Below, piece by piece: positions 1 to 7,565 of a DNA stretch of 34,248 nt. The position numbers and the translations under genes are program-made. Numbering within the stretch: position 1 is the first letter of the stretch; each line of letters begins with the position of its first letter. Location of the stretch: positions 1 to 34,248 of the forward strand of contig UROF01000027.1 in the NCBI GenBank assembly GCA_900549475.1, read 5' to 3'. The stretch comes from an uncultured Eubacteriales bacterium. Its GTDB lineage: Bacteria; Bacillota; Clostridia; Oscillospirales; Oscillospiraceae. A model generated the notes under the pieces. It was given only the letters and a program-made list of their open reading frames with translations. It had not been told where the DNA came from and searched no databases.

Positions 1-202
1 TGTTGAAGCCGCGCTTGGGGATGCGGCGGGCCAGAGGCATCTGGCCGCCTTCAAAACCGGCGCGGATGCTGCCGCCGCTGCGGGCCTTCTGGCCCTTGTG
101 GCCGCGGCCAGCGGTCTTACCGTTGCCTGTACCGGCGCCACGGCCCTTACGCTTACCCACATGGGTGGAGCCGGCGGCGGGAGATAATTCGTGAAGATTC
201 AT
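1..202 (-). CDS. rplO: 50S ribosomal protein L15 (partial, N-terminal part)
   Basis: Large-subunit protein L15, involved in late 50S assembly on 23S rRNA. Only the first 67 codons are present; the gene runs off the left edge. The translation starts MNLHELSPAAGS and continues into the Gly/Lys/Arg-rich stretch typical of the L15 N-terminus (KRKGRG, GKTAGRGHKGQ), which threads into rRNA. The start at 202 follows a strong TAAGGAGG ribosome-binding site at about 213-220. It lies 14 bases after rpmD, in the standard spc order. The family is certain; the C-terminus is not seen. Confidence 0.95.
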   Translation of the reverse strand, partial: MNLHELSPAAGSTHVGKRKGRGAGTGNGKTAGRGHKGQKARSGGSIRAGFEGGQMPLARRIPKRGFN

Positions 203-216
203 ATTCCGGTACCTCC

Positions 217-399
217 TTATTTGGTCTCTTCGACGCACAGCAGATAGCCGATCTGGGCGATCTTGCCGCGGGTCTGTGCATTGTCGGGCTGCACGGTGGC
301 ATCGCCGATCCGGCGCAGGCCCAGGGAGTTGGCAGTGGCGATGTGCTTTTCCAATCTGCCGTTAAGGCTCTTGACGAGCTTGATGTTCAGATTTGCCAT
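217..399 (-). CDS. rpmD: 50S ribosomal protein L30
   Basis: L30, a 60-residue large-subunit protein of normal bacterial length. The sequence MANLNIKLVKSLNG followed by a helix ending SLGLRRIGD and a C-terminal strand (IGYLLCVEE) matches the compact ferredoxin-like L30 fold. It sits between rpsE and rplO, its usual place in the spc operon, and is absent from some bacterial lineages but typical of Firmicutes. An AGGAGG site lies just upstream of the ATG at 399. No oddities seen. Confidence 0.96.
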   Translation of the reverse strand: MANLNIKLVKSLNGRLEKHIATANSLGLRRIGDATVQPDNAQTRGKIAQIGYLLCVEETK

Positions 400-413
400 G
401 TCACAACTCCTCC

Positions 414-917
414 TTAACCGATGATCTCTTCCACGCTCTTGCCGCGGATGCGAGCGACATCTTCAGGGCCGCGCAGGCTCTTGATGCCGGCGAAGGTAGC
501 GGCAACAACGTTCTGGGGATTGTTGGAGCGCAGGCACTTGGCGCGGATATCCTTCACGCCGGCCGCCTCCATTACCGCACGGACAGGGCCGCCGGCAATG
601 ATACCAGTACCGGGAGCAGCGGGCTTGAGCATAACCCGGCCGGCGCCGAACTCACCGATGGTCTCGTGAGGAATGGTGGTGCCGGACATGGTCACGGTGA
701 TCATGTTCTTCTTGGCATCCTCCAGGCCCTTGCGGATCGCCTCGGGAACTTCAGCAGCCTTGCCCAGGCCAAAGCCAACCTTGCCCTTACCGTCGCCCAC
801 GACCATCAGCGCGGAGAACTTCATCACGCGGCCGCCCTTGACGGTCTTGGATACACGGTTGAGGTAAACAACCTTTTCAATATACTCACTGGGAGCTTTC
901 TCAAATCTATTCGCCAT
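414..917 (-). CDS. rpsE: 30S ribosomal protein S5
   Basis: Small-subunit protein S5 (167 aa), which helps keep the decoding centre accurate. The N-terminal double-stranded-RNA-binding-like domain is recognisable in VNRVSKTVKGGR-type sequence and in the GDGKGKVGFGLGKA segment at about residues 42-55. The C-terminal S5 domain follows, with the GTGIIAGG and NPQNVV motifs. The length is normal for Firmicutes. It is placed between rplR and rpmD with short spacers, so it is translated from the same polycistronic message as its neighbours. Confidence 0.97.
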   Translation of the reverse strand: MANRFEKAPSEYIEKVVYLNRVSKTVKGGRVMKFSALMVVGDGKGKVGFGLGKAAEVPEAIRKGLEDAKKNMITVTMSGTTIPHETIGEFGAGRVMLKPAAPGTGIIAGGPVRAVMEAAGVKDIRAKCLRSNNPQNVVAATFAGIKSLRGPEDVARIRGKSVEEIIG

Positions 918-936
918 GTTGCTTCTTCCTCCTCCC

Positions 937-1290
937 TTAGAATTTCAGGCCGCCTTCGCGGGCGCCCTCAGCCAGCTCAGCCACACGGCCGTGATACAGG
1001 TAACCGCCACGGTCAAATACGACCGTCTCGATTCCCTTGGCCAGAGCAGCAGCGGCCACATCCTTACCGACCTGGCGGGCAGCGGTCTTGTTGCCGCCAT
1101 TGCCCTCCAGCTTCAGGGAGGAAGCAGAGCACAGGGTCACGCCGTTGACATCGTCGATCACCTGGGCGTAGATGTTCTTTTCACTGCGGAAAACATTCAG
1201 ACGGGGGCACTCGGGAGTACCGGAGACCTTGGCGCGCACGCGCTTATGTCTCTTCAGCCGCTGAGCGTTGGTGTTGGGTCTTTTAATCAT
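937..1290 (-). CDS. rplR: 50S ribosomal protein L18
   Basis: L18 (117 aa), which binds 5S rRNA together with L5 and anchors it to the 50S particle. The basic N-terminus (RLKRHKRVRAKVSGT) leads into the motif RLNVFRSEKNIYAQVID, and the family signature near the C-terminus reads FDRGGYLYHGRVAELAEGAR followed by GLKF. The length is normal. It lies between rplF and rpsE, with a ribosome-binding site in the 14-base gap from rplF. Confidence 0.97.
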   Translation of the reverse strand: MIKRPNTNAQRLKRHKRVRAKVSGTPECPRLNVFRSEKNIYAQVIDDVNGVTLCSASSLKLEGNGGNKTAARQVGKDVAAAALAKGIETVVFDRGGYLYHGRVAELAEGAREGGLKF

Positions 1291-1304
1291 TTCAGCACGC
1301 CTCC

Positions 1305-1850
1305 TTACTTCTTGGCACCGGTCTTACCGACCTTGCGGCGGATGACCTCGTCCACATACTTGATGCCCTTGCCCTTATAAGGCTCGGGAGGACGCTTCTC
1401 GCGGACCTCGGCAGCAAACTGGCCAACCTTCTGCTTGTCGCAGCCGATGATGACCACCTTGTTGGGGCCGGGAACCTCGATGGTGATGCCGTCCACCTCG
1501 GGAACGATGACCTGATGGGAGTAACCGATGTTCAGCACCAGGTTCTTGCCCTCTTTGGCAGCACGGTAACCAACACCGTTGATCTCCAGTTCCTTCTTGT
1601 AGGGCTCATTGACACCCACGATCATGTTGTGCAGCAGGGTGCGGGTGAGGCCGTGGAGGCTTCTGTGCGCTTTGTCGTCAGTGGGACGCTTGACAGTGAT
1701 CTCGGAGCCGTTCTGCTCGATCACCATATCAGGGTGCAGCTTCTGGGTCAGGGTACCCTTGGGGCCCTTGACGGTAACAACGTTGCCCGCGGCGACGCTG
1801 ACTTCCACGCCAGCGGGGACGGTAATGGGCATTCTACCAATTCTACTCAT
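1305..1850 (-). CDS. rplF: 50S ribosomal protein L6
   Basis: L6 (181 aa), a two-domain rRNA-binding protein near the factor-binding site of the 50S subunit. It begins MSRIGRMPITVPAGV, the standard L6 start. The second domain ends with the signature PEPYKGKGIKYVDEVIRRK and a short basic tail. Both repeated L6 folds are complete and the length matches the family. It lies between rpsH and rplR, with an AGGAGG ribosome-binding site upstream of 1850. Confidence 0.97.
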   Translation of the reverse strand: MSRIGRMPITVPAGVEVSVAAGNVVTVKGPKGTLTQKLHPDMVIEQNGSEITVKRPTDDKAHRSLHGLTRTLLHNMIVGVNEPYKKELEINGVGYRAAKEGKNLVLNIGYSHQVIVPEVDGITIEVPGPNKVVIIGCDKQKVGQFAAEVREKRPPEPYKGKGIKYVDEVIRRKVGKTGAKK

Positions 1851-1864
1851 GTCAAATACCCTCC

Positions 1865-2263
1865 TTACCAGACGAATGCCAGGACTTCACCGCCGACGTG
1901 AGAGGCACGAGCAGCCTTGTCGGTCATGACGCCCTTGGAAGTGGAAATGATGGCGATGCCCAGACCGCGGAGAACGCGGGGCAGCTCATCCGCGCCGGCA
2001 TAGACGCGGAGACCGGGCTTGCTGACACGGCGCAGGCCGGAGATGACCTTCTCCTTGCCGGCGTTGTACTTCAGGGTGATGCGGATCACGCCCTGGGTAC
2101 CGTCGTCGATGATCTGGAAGCTCTTGATGTAGCCCTCGTCCAGCAGGATCTGGGCAATGCTCTTCTTCATGTTGGAAGCGGGAACATCGACGGTCTCATG
2201 CTTGGCATTGTTCGCGTTGCGGATGCGAGTGAGCATATCCGCAATAGGATCGGTGATATGCAT
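1865..2263 (-). CDS. rpsH: 30S ribosomal protein S8
   Basis: S8 (132 aa), a primary 16S rRNA binder that organises the central domain. It begins MHITDPIADMLTRIRNA, a classic S8 start. Its C-terminal signature STSKGVMTDKAAR then VGGEVLAFVW is intact. In enterobacteria S8 also represses its own operon at the rplE message; whether that happens here cannot be seen. The gene is preceded by an unusually long gap (2264-2504) and has its own strong GAGGAGG ribosome-binding site. Confidence 0.97.
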   Translation of the reverse strand: MHITDPIADMLTRIRNANNAKHETVDVPASNMKKSIAQILLDEGYIKSFQIIDDGTQGVIRITLKYNAGKEKVISGLRRVSKPGLRVYAGADELPRVLRGLGIAIISTSKGVMTDKAARASHVGGEVLAFVW

Positions 2264-2504
2264 GGAAAAATCCTCCTCATTTGAAGTTACAGCTTTCGCT
2301 GTTCAGGTGGCGAGGTATCGCTGGGAATTTGGAGCGGCATACCGGAGCAAGCCGTGTAATTCACAATGACCTTTCGCCATCCTATATCACCAAAGGCAGT
2401 CTGCCTTTCAGTGCTTGGTCATCGGGGCGCAGCGCCCCATGGCTGTGCCCCTCCGGGGCGCGGACCGAAGTGCCGCGCCGCCCGGGGGACTTGCCGGCGG
2501 CTCC
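2264..2504 (-). other. Structured 241-bp gap inside the spc operon (rpsZ to rpsH)
   Basis: Most gaps in this cluster are under 25 bases, but 241 bases separate the S14 and S8 genes. The gap holds at least three short inverted repeats: AAAGGCA/TGCCTTT (2392-2408), GGGGCGC/GCGCCCC (2424-2438) and GCCCC/GGGGC (2447-2459). The third can also pair with arms of the second, so alternative folds are possible. No convincing terminator or promoter was found. It could be an RNA processing site, a regulatory RNA element or an inserted small repeat; the sequence alone does not decide. Confidence 0.5.
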
Positions 2505-2690
2505 TTACCAGGAAGCCTTGCGCACACCGGGGATCTCGCCCTTGTAGGCCATCTCCCGGAAGCAGATACGGCACACACCGTAGTCACGCAGATAGGCGTG
2601 GGGGCGGCCGCAGATCTTGCAGCGGTTATAGCGGCGGGTGGAGAACTTAGGCTCCGCCTGCTGCTTCAGAATCATAGACTTCTTCGCCAT
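2505..2690 (-). CDS. rpsZ: 30S ribosomal protein S14, zinc-binding type
   Basis: Short (61 aa) S14 of the zinc-dependent class. Four cysteines form the ribbon: C24-x2-C27 and C40-x2-C43, in RCKICGRP and VCRICFRE. The C-terminus ends GEIPGVRKASW, the conserved S14 tail that packs into the head of the 30S subunit. Many Firmicutes encode this form in the spc operon, some with a zinc-free copy elsewhere. It lies 17 bases after rplE and is followed by the long structured gap before rpsH. Confidence 0.97.
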   Translation of the reverse strand: MAKKSMILKQQAEPKFSTRRYNRCKICGRPHAYLRDYGVCRICFREMAYKGEIPGVRKASW

Positions 2691-2707
2691 AATTTACATC
2701 CTCCCAA

Positions 2708-3247
2708 TCAGCGCTCGAAGGGGGCGCCCACCTGCTCCAGCAGGGCCTTGGCCTCTTCATCGGTCTTTGCGGTGGTGCAGATGATGATATCCATACCGCG
2801 GATCTTGTCGATCTTGTCGTACTCGATCTCGGGGAAGATCAGCTGCTCCTTGATGCCCATGGCGTAGTTGCCGCGGCCATCAAAGCTGTTGGGGTTGATG
2901 CCGTGGAAGTCACGGACGCGGGGCAGGGCCACGTTGAACAGGCGGTCCAGGAACTCCCACATCTTGTCGCCCCGCAGGGTGACCTTGGCGCCAACGGGCA
3001 TGCCCTCACGGACTTTGAAGTTGGCCACGGACTTCTTGGCGATGGTGATGATGGCCTTCTGGCCGGTGATGGTGGTCAGGTCACGGACAACGGCGTCCAG
3101 GACCTTGGCGTTGTCGCGGGCCTCGCCGCAGCCAACGTTCACAACGACCTTGTCGATCTTGGGGATCTGCATGACGCTCTTGTACTCGAACTTCTTCATC
3201 AGAGCAGGAGCGACTTCTTCAATATATCTGGTCTTTAAAGTCGGCAT
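2708..3247 (-). CDS. rplE: 50S ribosomal protein L5
   Basis: L5 (179 aa) binds 5S rRNA and contacts the P-site tRNA. Visible hallmarks are MQIPKIDKVVVNVGCGEA near residues 26-43, the TGQKAIITIAKKSVANFKVREG segment in two parts, and the C-terminal DRLFNVALPRVRDFHG region and IICTTAKTDEEAKALL. The length is normal. It sits between rplX and rpsZ. The start at 3247 is preceded by a GGAG-type site in the 20-base gap. Confidence 0.97.
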   Translation of the reverse strand: MPTLKTRYIEEVAPALMKKFEYKSVMQIPKIDKVVVNVGCGEARDNAKVLDAVVRDLTTITGQKAIITIAKKSVANFKVREGMPVGAKVTLRGDKMWEFLDRLFNVALPRVRDFHGINPNSFDGRGNYAMGIKEQLIFPEIEYDKIDKIRGMDIIICTTAKTDEEAKALLEQVGAPFER

Positions 3248-3267
3248 AATTCCTTCCTACTCCTTTC

Positions 3268-3579
3268 TTACAGCTCGGCGCCGCAGTGCTTGCACACGCG
3301 GCTCTTCTTGCCGTCAGCGATCTTGTGGGCCACGCGGGTACCCTTGCCGCACTTGGGGCAGACGACCTGCACCTTGCTGGCGTAGAGAGGAGCCTCGCGC
3401 TTGACGATGCCGCCCTCCTCGCCCTGACGGCGGGGCTTGGTGTGGCAGGTCACCATGTTGATACCCTCAACGATGACCTTGGCCTCGCTGGGGATGGTGC
3501 CCTGCACCTTGCCCTGCTTGCCCTTGTCCTTGCCGGACAGGACGACTACGGTGTCGCCCTTCTTAACATTCATAGCCAT
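3268..3579 (-). CDS. rplX: 50S ribosomal protein L24
   Basis: L24 (103 aa), an assembly-initiating 50S protein. The N-terminal KOW motif is clear (KKGDTVVVLSGKDKGKQGKV, residues 6-25). The C-terminal half carries four cysteines in a zinc-ribbon-like arrangement, C74-x2-C77 and C96-x2-C99, a form common in clostridia. Length and position between rplN and rplE are canonical. Confidence 0.97.
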   Translation of the reverse strand: MAMNVKKGDTVVVLSGKDKGKQGKVQGTIPSEAKVIVEGINMVTCHTKPRRQGEEGGIVKREAPLYASKVQVVCPKCGKGTRVAHKIADGKKSRVCKHCGAEL

Positions 3580-3593
3580 TCTTCCGCTCCTCC

Positions 3594-3962
3594 TTACACG
3601 ACTTCGGGAGCCAGGGACAGGATCTTCATGTAGTCCTTGTCGCGCAGCTCACGGGCCACAGGCCCAAAGATACGGGTCCCTCTGGGGTTCTTGTCGTCCT
3701 TGATCAGAACAGCGGCGTTCTCGTCGAAACGAACATAGGTGCCGTCGGCGCGGCGGACGCCCTTGGCGCTGCGGACGATCACGGCCTTGACGACCTCGCC
3801 CTTCTTCACAGTGCCGCCGGGGGTGGACTTACGGACAGAGGCGACGATCACATCGCCGATGTTGCCGTACTTGCGCTTGCTGCCGCCCAGCACGCGGATG
3901 CACTTGATTTCTTTGGCGCCGGTGTTGTCAGCGACCTTCAAAAAGCTTTCCTGCTGAATCAT
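3594..3962 (-). CDS. rplN: 50S ribosomal protein L14
   Basis: L14 (122 aa), a highly conserved beta-barrel protein at the 30S-50S interface and the docking point of the silencing factor RsfS in other bacteria. It begins MIQQESFLKVADNTGAKEI, the standard L14 start, and ends GPVARELRDKDYMKILSLAPEVV. Length and sequence are entirely ordinary. It lies between rpsQ and rplX with 14-base spacers carrying ribosome-binding sites. Confidence 0.98.
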   Translation of the reverse strand: MIQQESFLKVADNTGAKEIKCIRVLGGSKRKYGNIGDVIVASVRKSTPGGTVKKGEVVKAVIVRSAKGVRRADGTYVRFDENAAVLIKDDKNPRGTRIFGPVARELRDKDYMKILSLAPEVV

Positions 3963-3976
3963 TTCTCGGCACCCCC

Positions 3977-4240
3977 TTACTTAGCCTTCTCGATGATTTC
4001 CACCACGCGCCATCTCTTATCCTTGGACAGGGGGCGGGTCTCCATGACCTTGACCTTGTCGCCGATGCCGCAGGTGTTGTTCTCGTCGTGGGCCTTCAGC
4101 TTATAGGTCCGGCCGACGATCTTCTTATACAGAGGGTGGGCAACCCGGTCCTCGATCGCAACGACGACGGTCTTGTCCATCTTGTCGGAGACGACCTTGC
4201 CAACCCTAGTCTTACGGGAGGAAATTCTTGCTTCACTCAT
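3977..4240 (-). CDS. rpsQ: 30S ribosomal protein S17
   Basis: S17 (87 aa), an OB-fold primary binder of 16S rRNA. The family core reads GKVVSDKMDKTVVVAIE, then HPLYKKIVGRTYKLKAHDE, then IGDKVKVMETRPLSKDKRW, all at the expected spacing. It is placed between rpmC and rplN. The AAGGAGG ribosome-binding site lies just upstream of the ATG at 4240. Confidence 0.97.
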   Translation of the reverse strand: MSEARISSRKTRVGKVVSDKMDKTVVVAIEDRVAHPLYKKIVGRTYKLKAHDENNTCGIGDKVKVMETRPLSKDKRWRVVEIIEKAK

Positions 4241-4259
4241 TTCGATTTACCTCCTTCTC

Positions 4260-4469
4260 TTACTTAGCGGCAGCAGTCTGCTGCTCGCGGATAATGGTCT
4301 TGACTCGGGCAATGTCACGCTTGACCTCAGCGATCTTGACGGGGTTGTCCAGCTGGTTGGTGGCGTGCTGCATACGCAGGAAGAACAGGTCCTTCTTCAG
4401 GCTGACGAGCTTTTCGTTCAGTTCAGCCGCGCTCATCTTACGGATTTCACTTGCCTTCATCTTATTCAC
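4260..4469 (-). CDS. rpmC: 50S ribosomal protein L29
   Basis: L29 (69 aa), a two-helix protein at the exit-tunnel rim, near where nascent-chain factors dock. It begins MNKMKASEIRKMSAAELNEK and carries the L29 motif LFFLRMQHATNQLDNPVKI followed by RDIARVKTIIREQ. Its start overlaps the 3' end of rplP by 8 bases, which suggests translational coupling. Length and place are canonical. Confidence 0.97.
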   Translation of the reverse strand: MNKMKASEIRKMSAAELNEKLVSLKKDLFFLRMQHATNQLDNPVKIAEVKRDIARVKTIIREQQTAAAK

Positions 4470-4896
4470 CTACTTCCTGAACTTCCAGGTCCTCGCGCTT
4501 CATGATCTTGCTCTTGATGGGCAGCTTGTGGCTGGCCAGGCGCAGGGCCTCGCGGGCGATTTCCTCGGGCACGCCGGCGATCTCGAACATGACGCGGCCG
4601 GGCTTGACGACGGCAACCCAGTACTCGGGGGAACCCTTACCGGAACCCATACGGGTCTCAGCGGGCTTCTCGGTGACGGGCTTGTCGGGGAAGATCTTGA
4701 TCCAGACCTGACCGCCACGCTTGGTGTAACGGGTCATGGCGATACGGGCCGCCTCGATCTGGTTGCTGGTGATCCACGCGGGCTCGGTGGCCACCAGGCC
4801 GAACTCACCGTAGGTGATCTTATTGCCTCTCATGGCCTTGCCGGTGAGGCGGCCACGGTGAACTCTGCGGTATTTCACTCTCTTGGGCAGAAGCAT
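4462..4896 (-). CDS. rplP: 50S ribosomal protein L16
   Basis: L16 (144 aa) lies close to the peptidyl-transferase centre and A-site tRNA. It begins MLLPKRVKYRRVHRGR and includes FGLVATEPAWITSNQIEAAR, RGGQVWIKIFPDKPVTEKP, and MGSGKGSPEYWVAVVKPG, all L16 signatures. The start codon shares one base with the rpsC stop (TAATG) and the 3' end overlaps rpmC, so rpsC-rplP-rpmC are probably translationally coupled. Confidence 0.98.
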   Translation of the reverse strand: MLLPKRVKYRRVHRGRLTGKAMRGNKITYGEFGLVATEPAWITSNQIEAARIAMTRYTKRGGQVWIKIFPDKPVTEKPAETRMGSGKGSPEYWVAVVKPGRVMFEIAGVPEEIAREALRLASHKLPIKSKIMKREDLEVQEVGE

Positions 4897-5768
4897 TACT
4901 GAGCGCCTCCTTCTTTCTTCTCAGGACGGGGGCCGCGGTTATCGCGGTTGAAGCTGCCCTGGCCATCGCGGCGGGGGCCGCGGTTATCGTTGCTGCGGTT
5001 GAACCCGCCCTCGCGGTTGAAGCCGCCCTCACGGCGGAAGCCGCCGCCGCGGCGGTCGCCGTCACGACGGGGACGGCGCTCACGACGCTCCTCGTAAGGC
5101 TTGGAGGTGTCGATGGTGCGGGGGGTGGTGCGCAGGGCCTGGCTGAGGACCTCACCCTTGTAGATCCACACCTTCACGCCGATGCGGCCGAAGGTGGTGG
5201 CAGCCTCCGCGAAGCCGTACTCGATGTCGGCGCGGATGGTCTGCAGGGGGATGGTGCCCTCGTGATAGTGCTCGCTGCCGGCGATTTCACGTCCGCCCAG
5301 GCGGCCGCTGCAGCAGCACTTGATGCCCTTGGCGCCGGCGCGCATGGCGCGGCCCATGGCGTTCTTCATGGCCCGGCGGTGGGAGATACGCTTCTCCAGC
5401 TGCTGGGCAATGTTCTCAGCCACCAGCTGAGCGTTCATGTCGGGGTTGCGGACCTCGACGATGTTGAGCTTGGTGGGCTTGCCGATCATCTTCTCAACAG
5501 CCAGGCGGGTGGCCTCGATGTCCTTGCCCTCCTTGCCGATGACCATGCCGGGACGGGCGCAGTGCAGGTAGACGGTGACACCGCCGTTGCTGCGCTCGAT
5601 CTCGATCTTGGGAACCTGAGCGTTGTACAGGCTCTTCTTCAGGAAGTCACGGATCTTCTTGTCCTCGACCAGAAGATCGCCGACCTTCTCATTGCTGGCA
5701 TACCAACGGGAATCCCAGTCCTTGATGACGCCCACGCGCATGCCGTGGGGATTAACTTTCTGTCCCAT
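4896..5768 (-). CDS. rpsC: 30S ribosomal protein S3 with an RG-rich C-terminal tail
   Basis: S3 (290 aa) lines the mRNA entry tunnel. Residues 1 to about 215 are ordinary: MGQKVNPHGMRVGVIKDWDS, a KH domain with PGMVIGKEGKDIE, then a C-terminal domain with SGRLGGREIAGSE and PLQTIRADIEYGFAEA. After about residue 222 comes a roughly 65-residue low-complexity tail rich in Arg, Gly, Asn and Phe, with repeats of the type GGFNRE and NRGPR. Many bacterial S3 proteins end at about 210-235 residues, so this tail is a clear extension; longer S3 tails do occur in some lineages. It resembles RGG-type RNA-binding segments by composition only. Confidence 0.96.
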   Translation of the reverse strand: MGQKVNPHGMRVGVIKDWDSRWYASNEKVGDLLVEDKKIRDFLKKSLYNAQVPKIEIERSNGGVTVYLHCARPGMVIGKEGKDIEATRLAVEKMIGKPTKLNIVEVRNPDMNAQLVAENIAQQLEKRISHRRAMKNAMGRAMRAGAKGIKCCCSGRLGGREIAGSEHYHEGTIPLQTIRADIEYGFAEAATTFGRIGVKVWIYKGEVLSQALRTTPRTIDTSKPYEERRERRPRRDGDRRGGGFRREGGFNREGGFNRSNDNRGPRRDGQGSFNRDNRGPRPEKKEGGAQ

Positions 5769-5784
5769 AAAACTGTCTCCTCCC

Positions 5785-6120
5785 TTAAGCCTTTTCCGCG
5801 ACCGTCAGGGTCACGTGAGAAGTTCTCTTGTTGATGCGGTAGGCGCGGCCCTGAGCCCGGGGCATCATCCGCTTGAGGATGGGGCCGGGGGTGGCGAACA
5901 CCTGGGACACATAGAGCTTCTCAACATCCATGTTGAAGTTATTCTCAGCATTGGCCACGGCGCTCTTGAGGAGCTTCATCATCGGCTCAGAGGCAGACTT
6001 GGGGGTCTGCATGAGGATGGCCATAGCGGTACCCACATCCTTGCCGCGGATCAGATCGGCGACGATCTGGACCTTGCGGGGAGCGATGCGGAGATATTTC
6101 AAATAAGCGTTTGCTTCCAT
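5785..6120 (-). CDS. rplV: 50S ribosomal protein L22
   Basis: L22 (111 aa from the chosen start) spans the 50S subunit with a beta-hairpin that lines the exit tunnel. Key segments are LRIAPRKVQIVADLIRGKDV and ATPGPILKRMMPRAQGRAYR, the latter being the tunnel loop. An in-frame ATG at 6132 exists but touches the AAAGGAGG site directly; the ATG at 6120, starting MEANAYLKYL, has a 12-base spacer and is the better start. It lies between rpsS and rpsC. Confidence 0.96.
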   Translation of the reverse strand: MEANAYLKYLRIAPRKVQIVADLIRGKDVGTAMAILMQTPKSASEPMMKLLKSAVANAENNFNMDVEKLYVSQVFATPGPILKRMMPRAQGRAYRINKRTSHVTLTVAEKA

Positions 6121-6141
6121 TTTAATCTGCATCCTCCTTTA

Positions 6142-6405
6142 TTACTTGCCCTTGGTGTGGCCGCGGAAGGTGCGGGTGGGGGCGAACTCACCCAGCTTGT
6201 GACCGACCATATCCTCCTGGATGTAGACGGGCACATGCTTGCGGCCGTCGTGGACGGCGATGGTGTGGCCCACGAAGGCGGGGTAGATGGTGGAGCTGCG
6301 GCTCCAGGTCTTCAGGACCTTCTTCTCGCCCTTCTCATTCATCTCATTGACCCGCTTGAGAAGCTCAGGGGCAACGAAAGGGCCTTTTTTAACAGATCTG
6401 CTCAT
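6142..6405 (-). CDS. rpsS: 30S ribosomal protein S19
   Basis: S19 (87 aa) sits in the head of the 30S subunit and contacts S13 and the A-site finger. It begins MSRSVKKGPFVAPELL and contains TWSRSSTIYPAFVGHTIAVH and MVGHKLGEFAPTRTFRGH, the family signature. The length is slightly short of 92 but within range. It lies between rplB and rplV with an AAGGAGG site upstream. Confidence 0.98.
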   Translation of the reverse strand: MSRSVKKGPFVAPELLKRVNEMNEKGEKKVLKTWSRSSTIYPAFVGHTIAVHDGRKHVPVYIQEDMVGHKLGEFAPTRTFRGHTKGK

Positions 6406-6419
6406 ATCCTCTTGCCTCC

Positions 6420-7256
6420 TTACTTCACGTTACGCCGCTTGACAATGAACTTGTCGGTGGGGTTCTTGGTCTTGCGGGTCTTGTAACCCAGGGCGGGCTT
6501 GCCCCAAGGGGTCACAGGGCCGGGACGGCCCACAGGGCTCTTGCCCTCGCCGCCGCCGTGGGGGTGGTCGCAGGGGTTCATGACGCTACCACGGACGGTG
6601 GGACGCCAACCCATGTGACGCTTGCGGCCGGCCTTACCGATCTGGACGTTCTCGTGGTCCAGGTTGCCCACCTGGCCGATGGTGGCCATGCAGTTGAGGC
6701 GGACGATACGCACCTCGCCGGAGGGCATACGGATCTGAGCGTCATTGCCTTCCTTGGCCATCAGCTGAGCAGCAGCGCCAGCGGAACGGACCAGCTGGCC
6801 GCCCTTGCCGGGGTGGAGCTCGATGTTGTGGATCACGGTACCAACAGGGATGTTGGCGAGAGGCAGGCAGTTGCCGGGCTTGATATCAGCAGAAGCAGAG
6901 GAGAGGACCTTGTCGCCGGCGCTCAGGCCCAGGGGGGCCAGAATGTAGCGGCGCTCGCCATCCTCGTACTCCACCAGCGCGATGTTGGCGCTGCGGTTGG
7001 GATCGTACTCCAGGCGCAGGACAGTGGCGCTCATATCCACCTTGTCGCGCTTGAAGTCGATGATGCGGTACTTGCGCTTGTTGCCGCCGCCGCGGTGACG
7101 GACGGTGATGCGGCCATAGCTGTTGCGGCCGGCGCTCTTCTTCAGGATCTCCGTCAGGCTGGCTTCGGGCTTGGCCTTCTTATCGATGCCGTCGAAGCCG
7201 GAGACGGTCATATGTCTTCTGGAAGGGGTGGTCGGCTTAAACGTTTTGATAGACAT
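6420..7256 (-). CDS. rplB: 50S ribosomal protein L2
   Basis: L2 (278 aa), one of the largest and most conserved 50S proteins, needed for subunit association and the peptidyl-transferase centre. It begins MSIKTFKPTTPSRRHMTV. The near-invariant C-terminal motif MNPCDHPHGGGEGKSPVGRP, including the conserved histidine, is intact, followed by a basic tail. Length and place between rplW and rpsS are standard. Confidence 0.98.
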   Translation of the reverse strand: MSIKTFKPTTPSRRHMTVSGFDGIDKKAKPEASLTEILKKSAGRNSYGRITVRHRGGGNKRKYRIIDFKRDKVDMSATVLRLEYDPNRSANIALVEYEDGERRYILAPLGLSAGDKVLSSASADIKPGNCLPLANIPVGTVIHNIELHPGKGGQLVRSAGAAAQLMAKEGNDAQIRMPSGEVRIVRLNCMATIGQVGNLDHENVQIGKAGRKRHMGWRPTVRGSVMNPCDHPHGGGEGKSPVGRPGPVTPWGKPALGYKTRKTKNPTDKFIVKRRNVK

Positions 7257-7271
7257 AGTTCACTCTCCTCC

Positions 7272-7565
7272 TTACACCATACCCTCGAAGAACTCGATGG
7301 TCTTGGAATCCTCGGTCAGCTGCACGATGGCCTTCTTCCAGTCCTTGGTGTGGCCGGGGCGGGCAGCGCCCAGGCGCTTGGCCTTGCCGGGGACGTTCAT
7401 GGTGTTGACCTTGGCGACCTTGACGCCGAAGATCTCTTCCACAGCCTTCTTGATCTCGATCTTGCCGGCGGTGGGGGCAACTTCAAAAACATACTTCTTC
7501 TCAGCAGCACCGGCCATGGAGCGCTCGGTGATGATGGGACGAATGATGACGTCATAAGAGATCAT
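7272..7565 (-). CDS. rplW: 50S ribosomal protein L23
   Basis: L23 (97 aa), the exit-tunnel rim protein that docks trigger factor and SRP. Signatures are VIIRPIITERSM near the N-terminus and YVFEVAPTAGKIEIKKAVEE, then KVAKVNTMNVPGKAKRLG. Its start overlaps the rplD stop by 4 bases (ATGA), so translation is probably coupled. Length is normal. Confidence 0.97.
   Translation of the reverse strand: MISYDVIIRPIITERSMAGAAEKKYVFEVAPTAGKIEIKKAVEEIFGVKVAKVNTMNVPGKAKRLGAARPGHTKDWKKAIVQLTEDSKTIEFFEGMV

Noticed and set aside
2303..2380. A 25-codon frame on the minus strand in the rpsZ-rpsH gap.
   Set aside because: No good ribosome-binding site and no recognisable sequence; may occur by chance.
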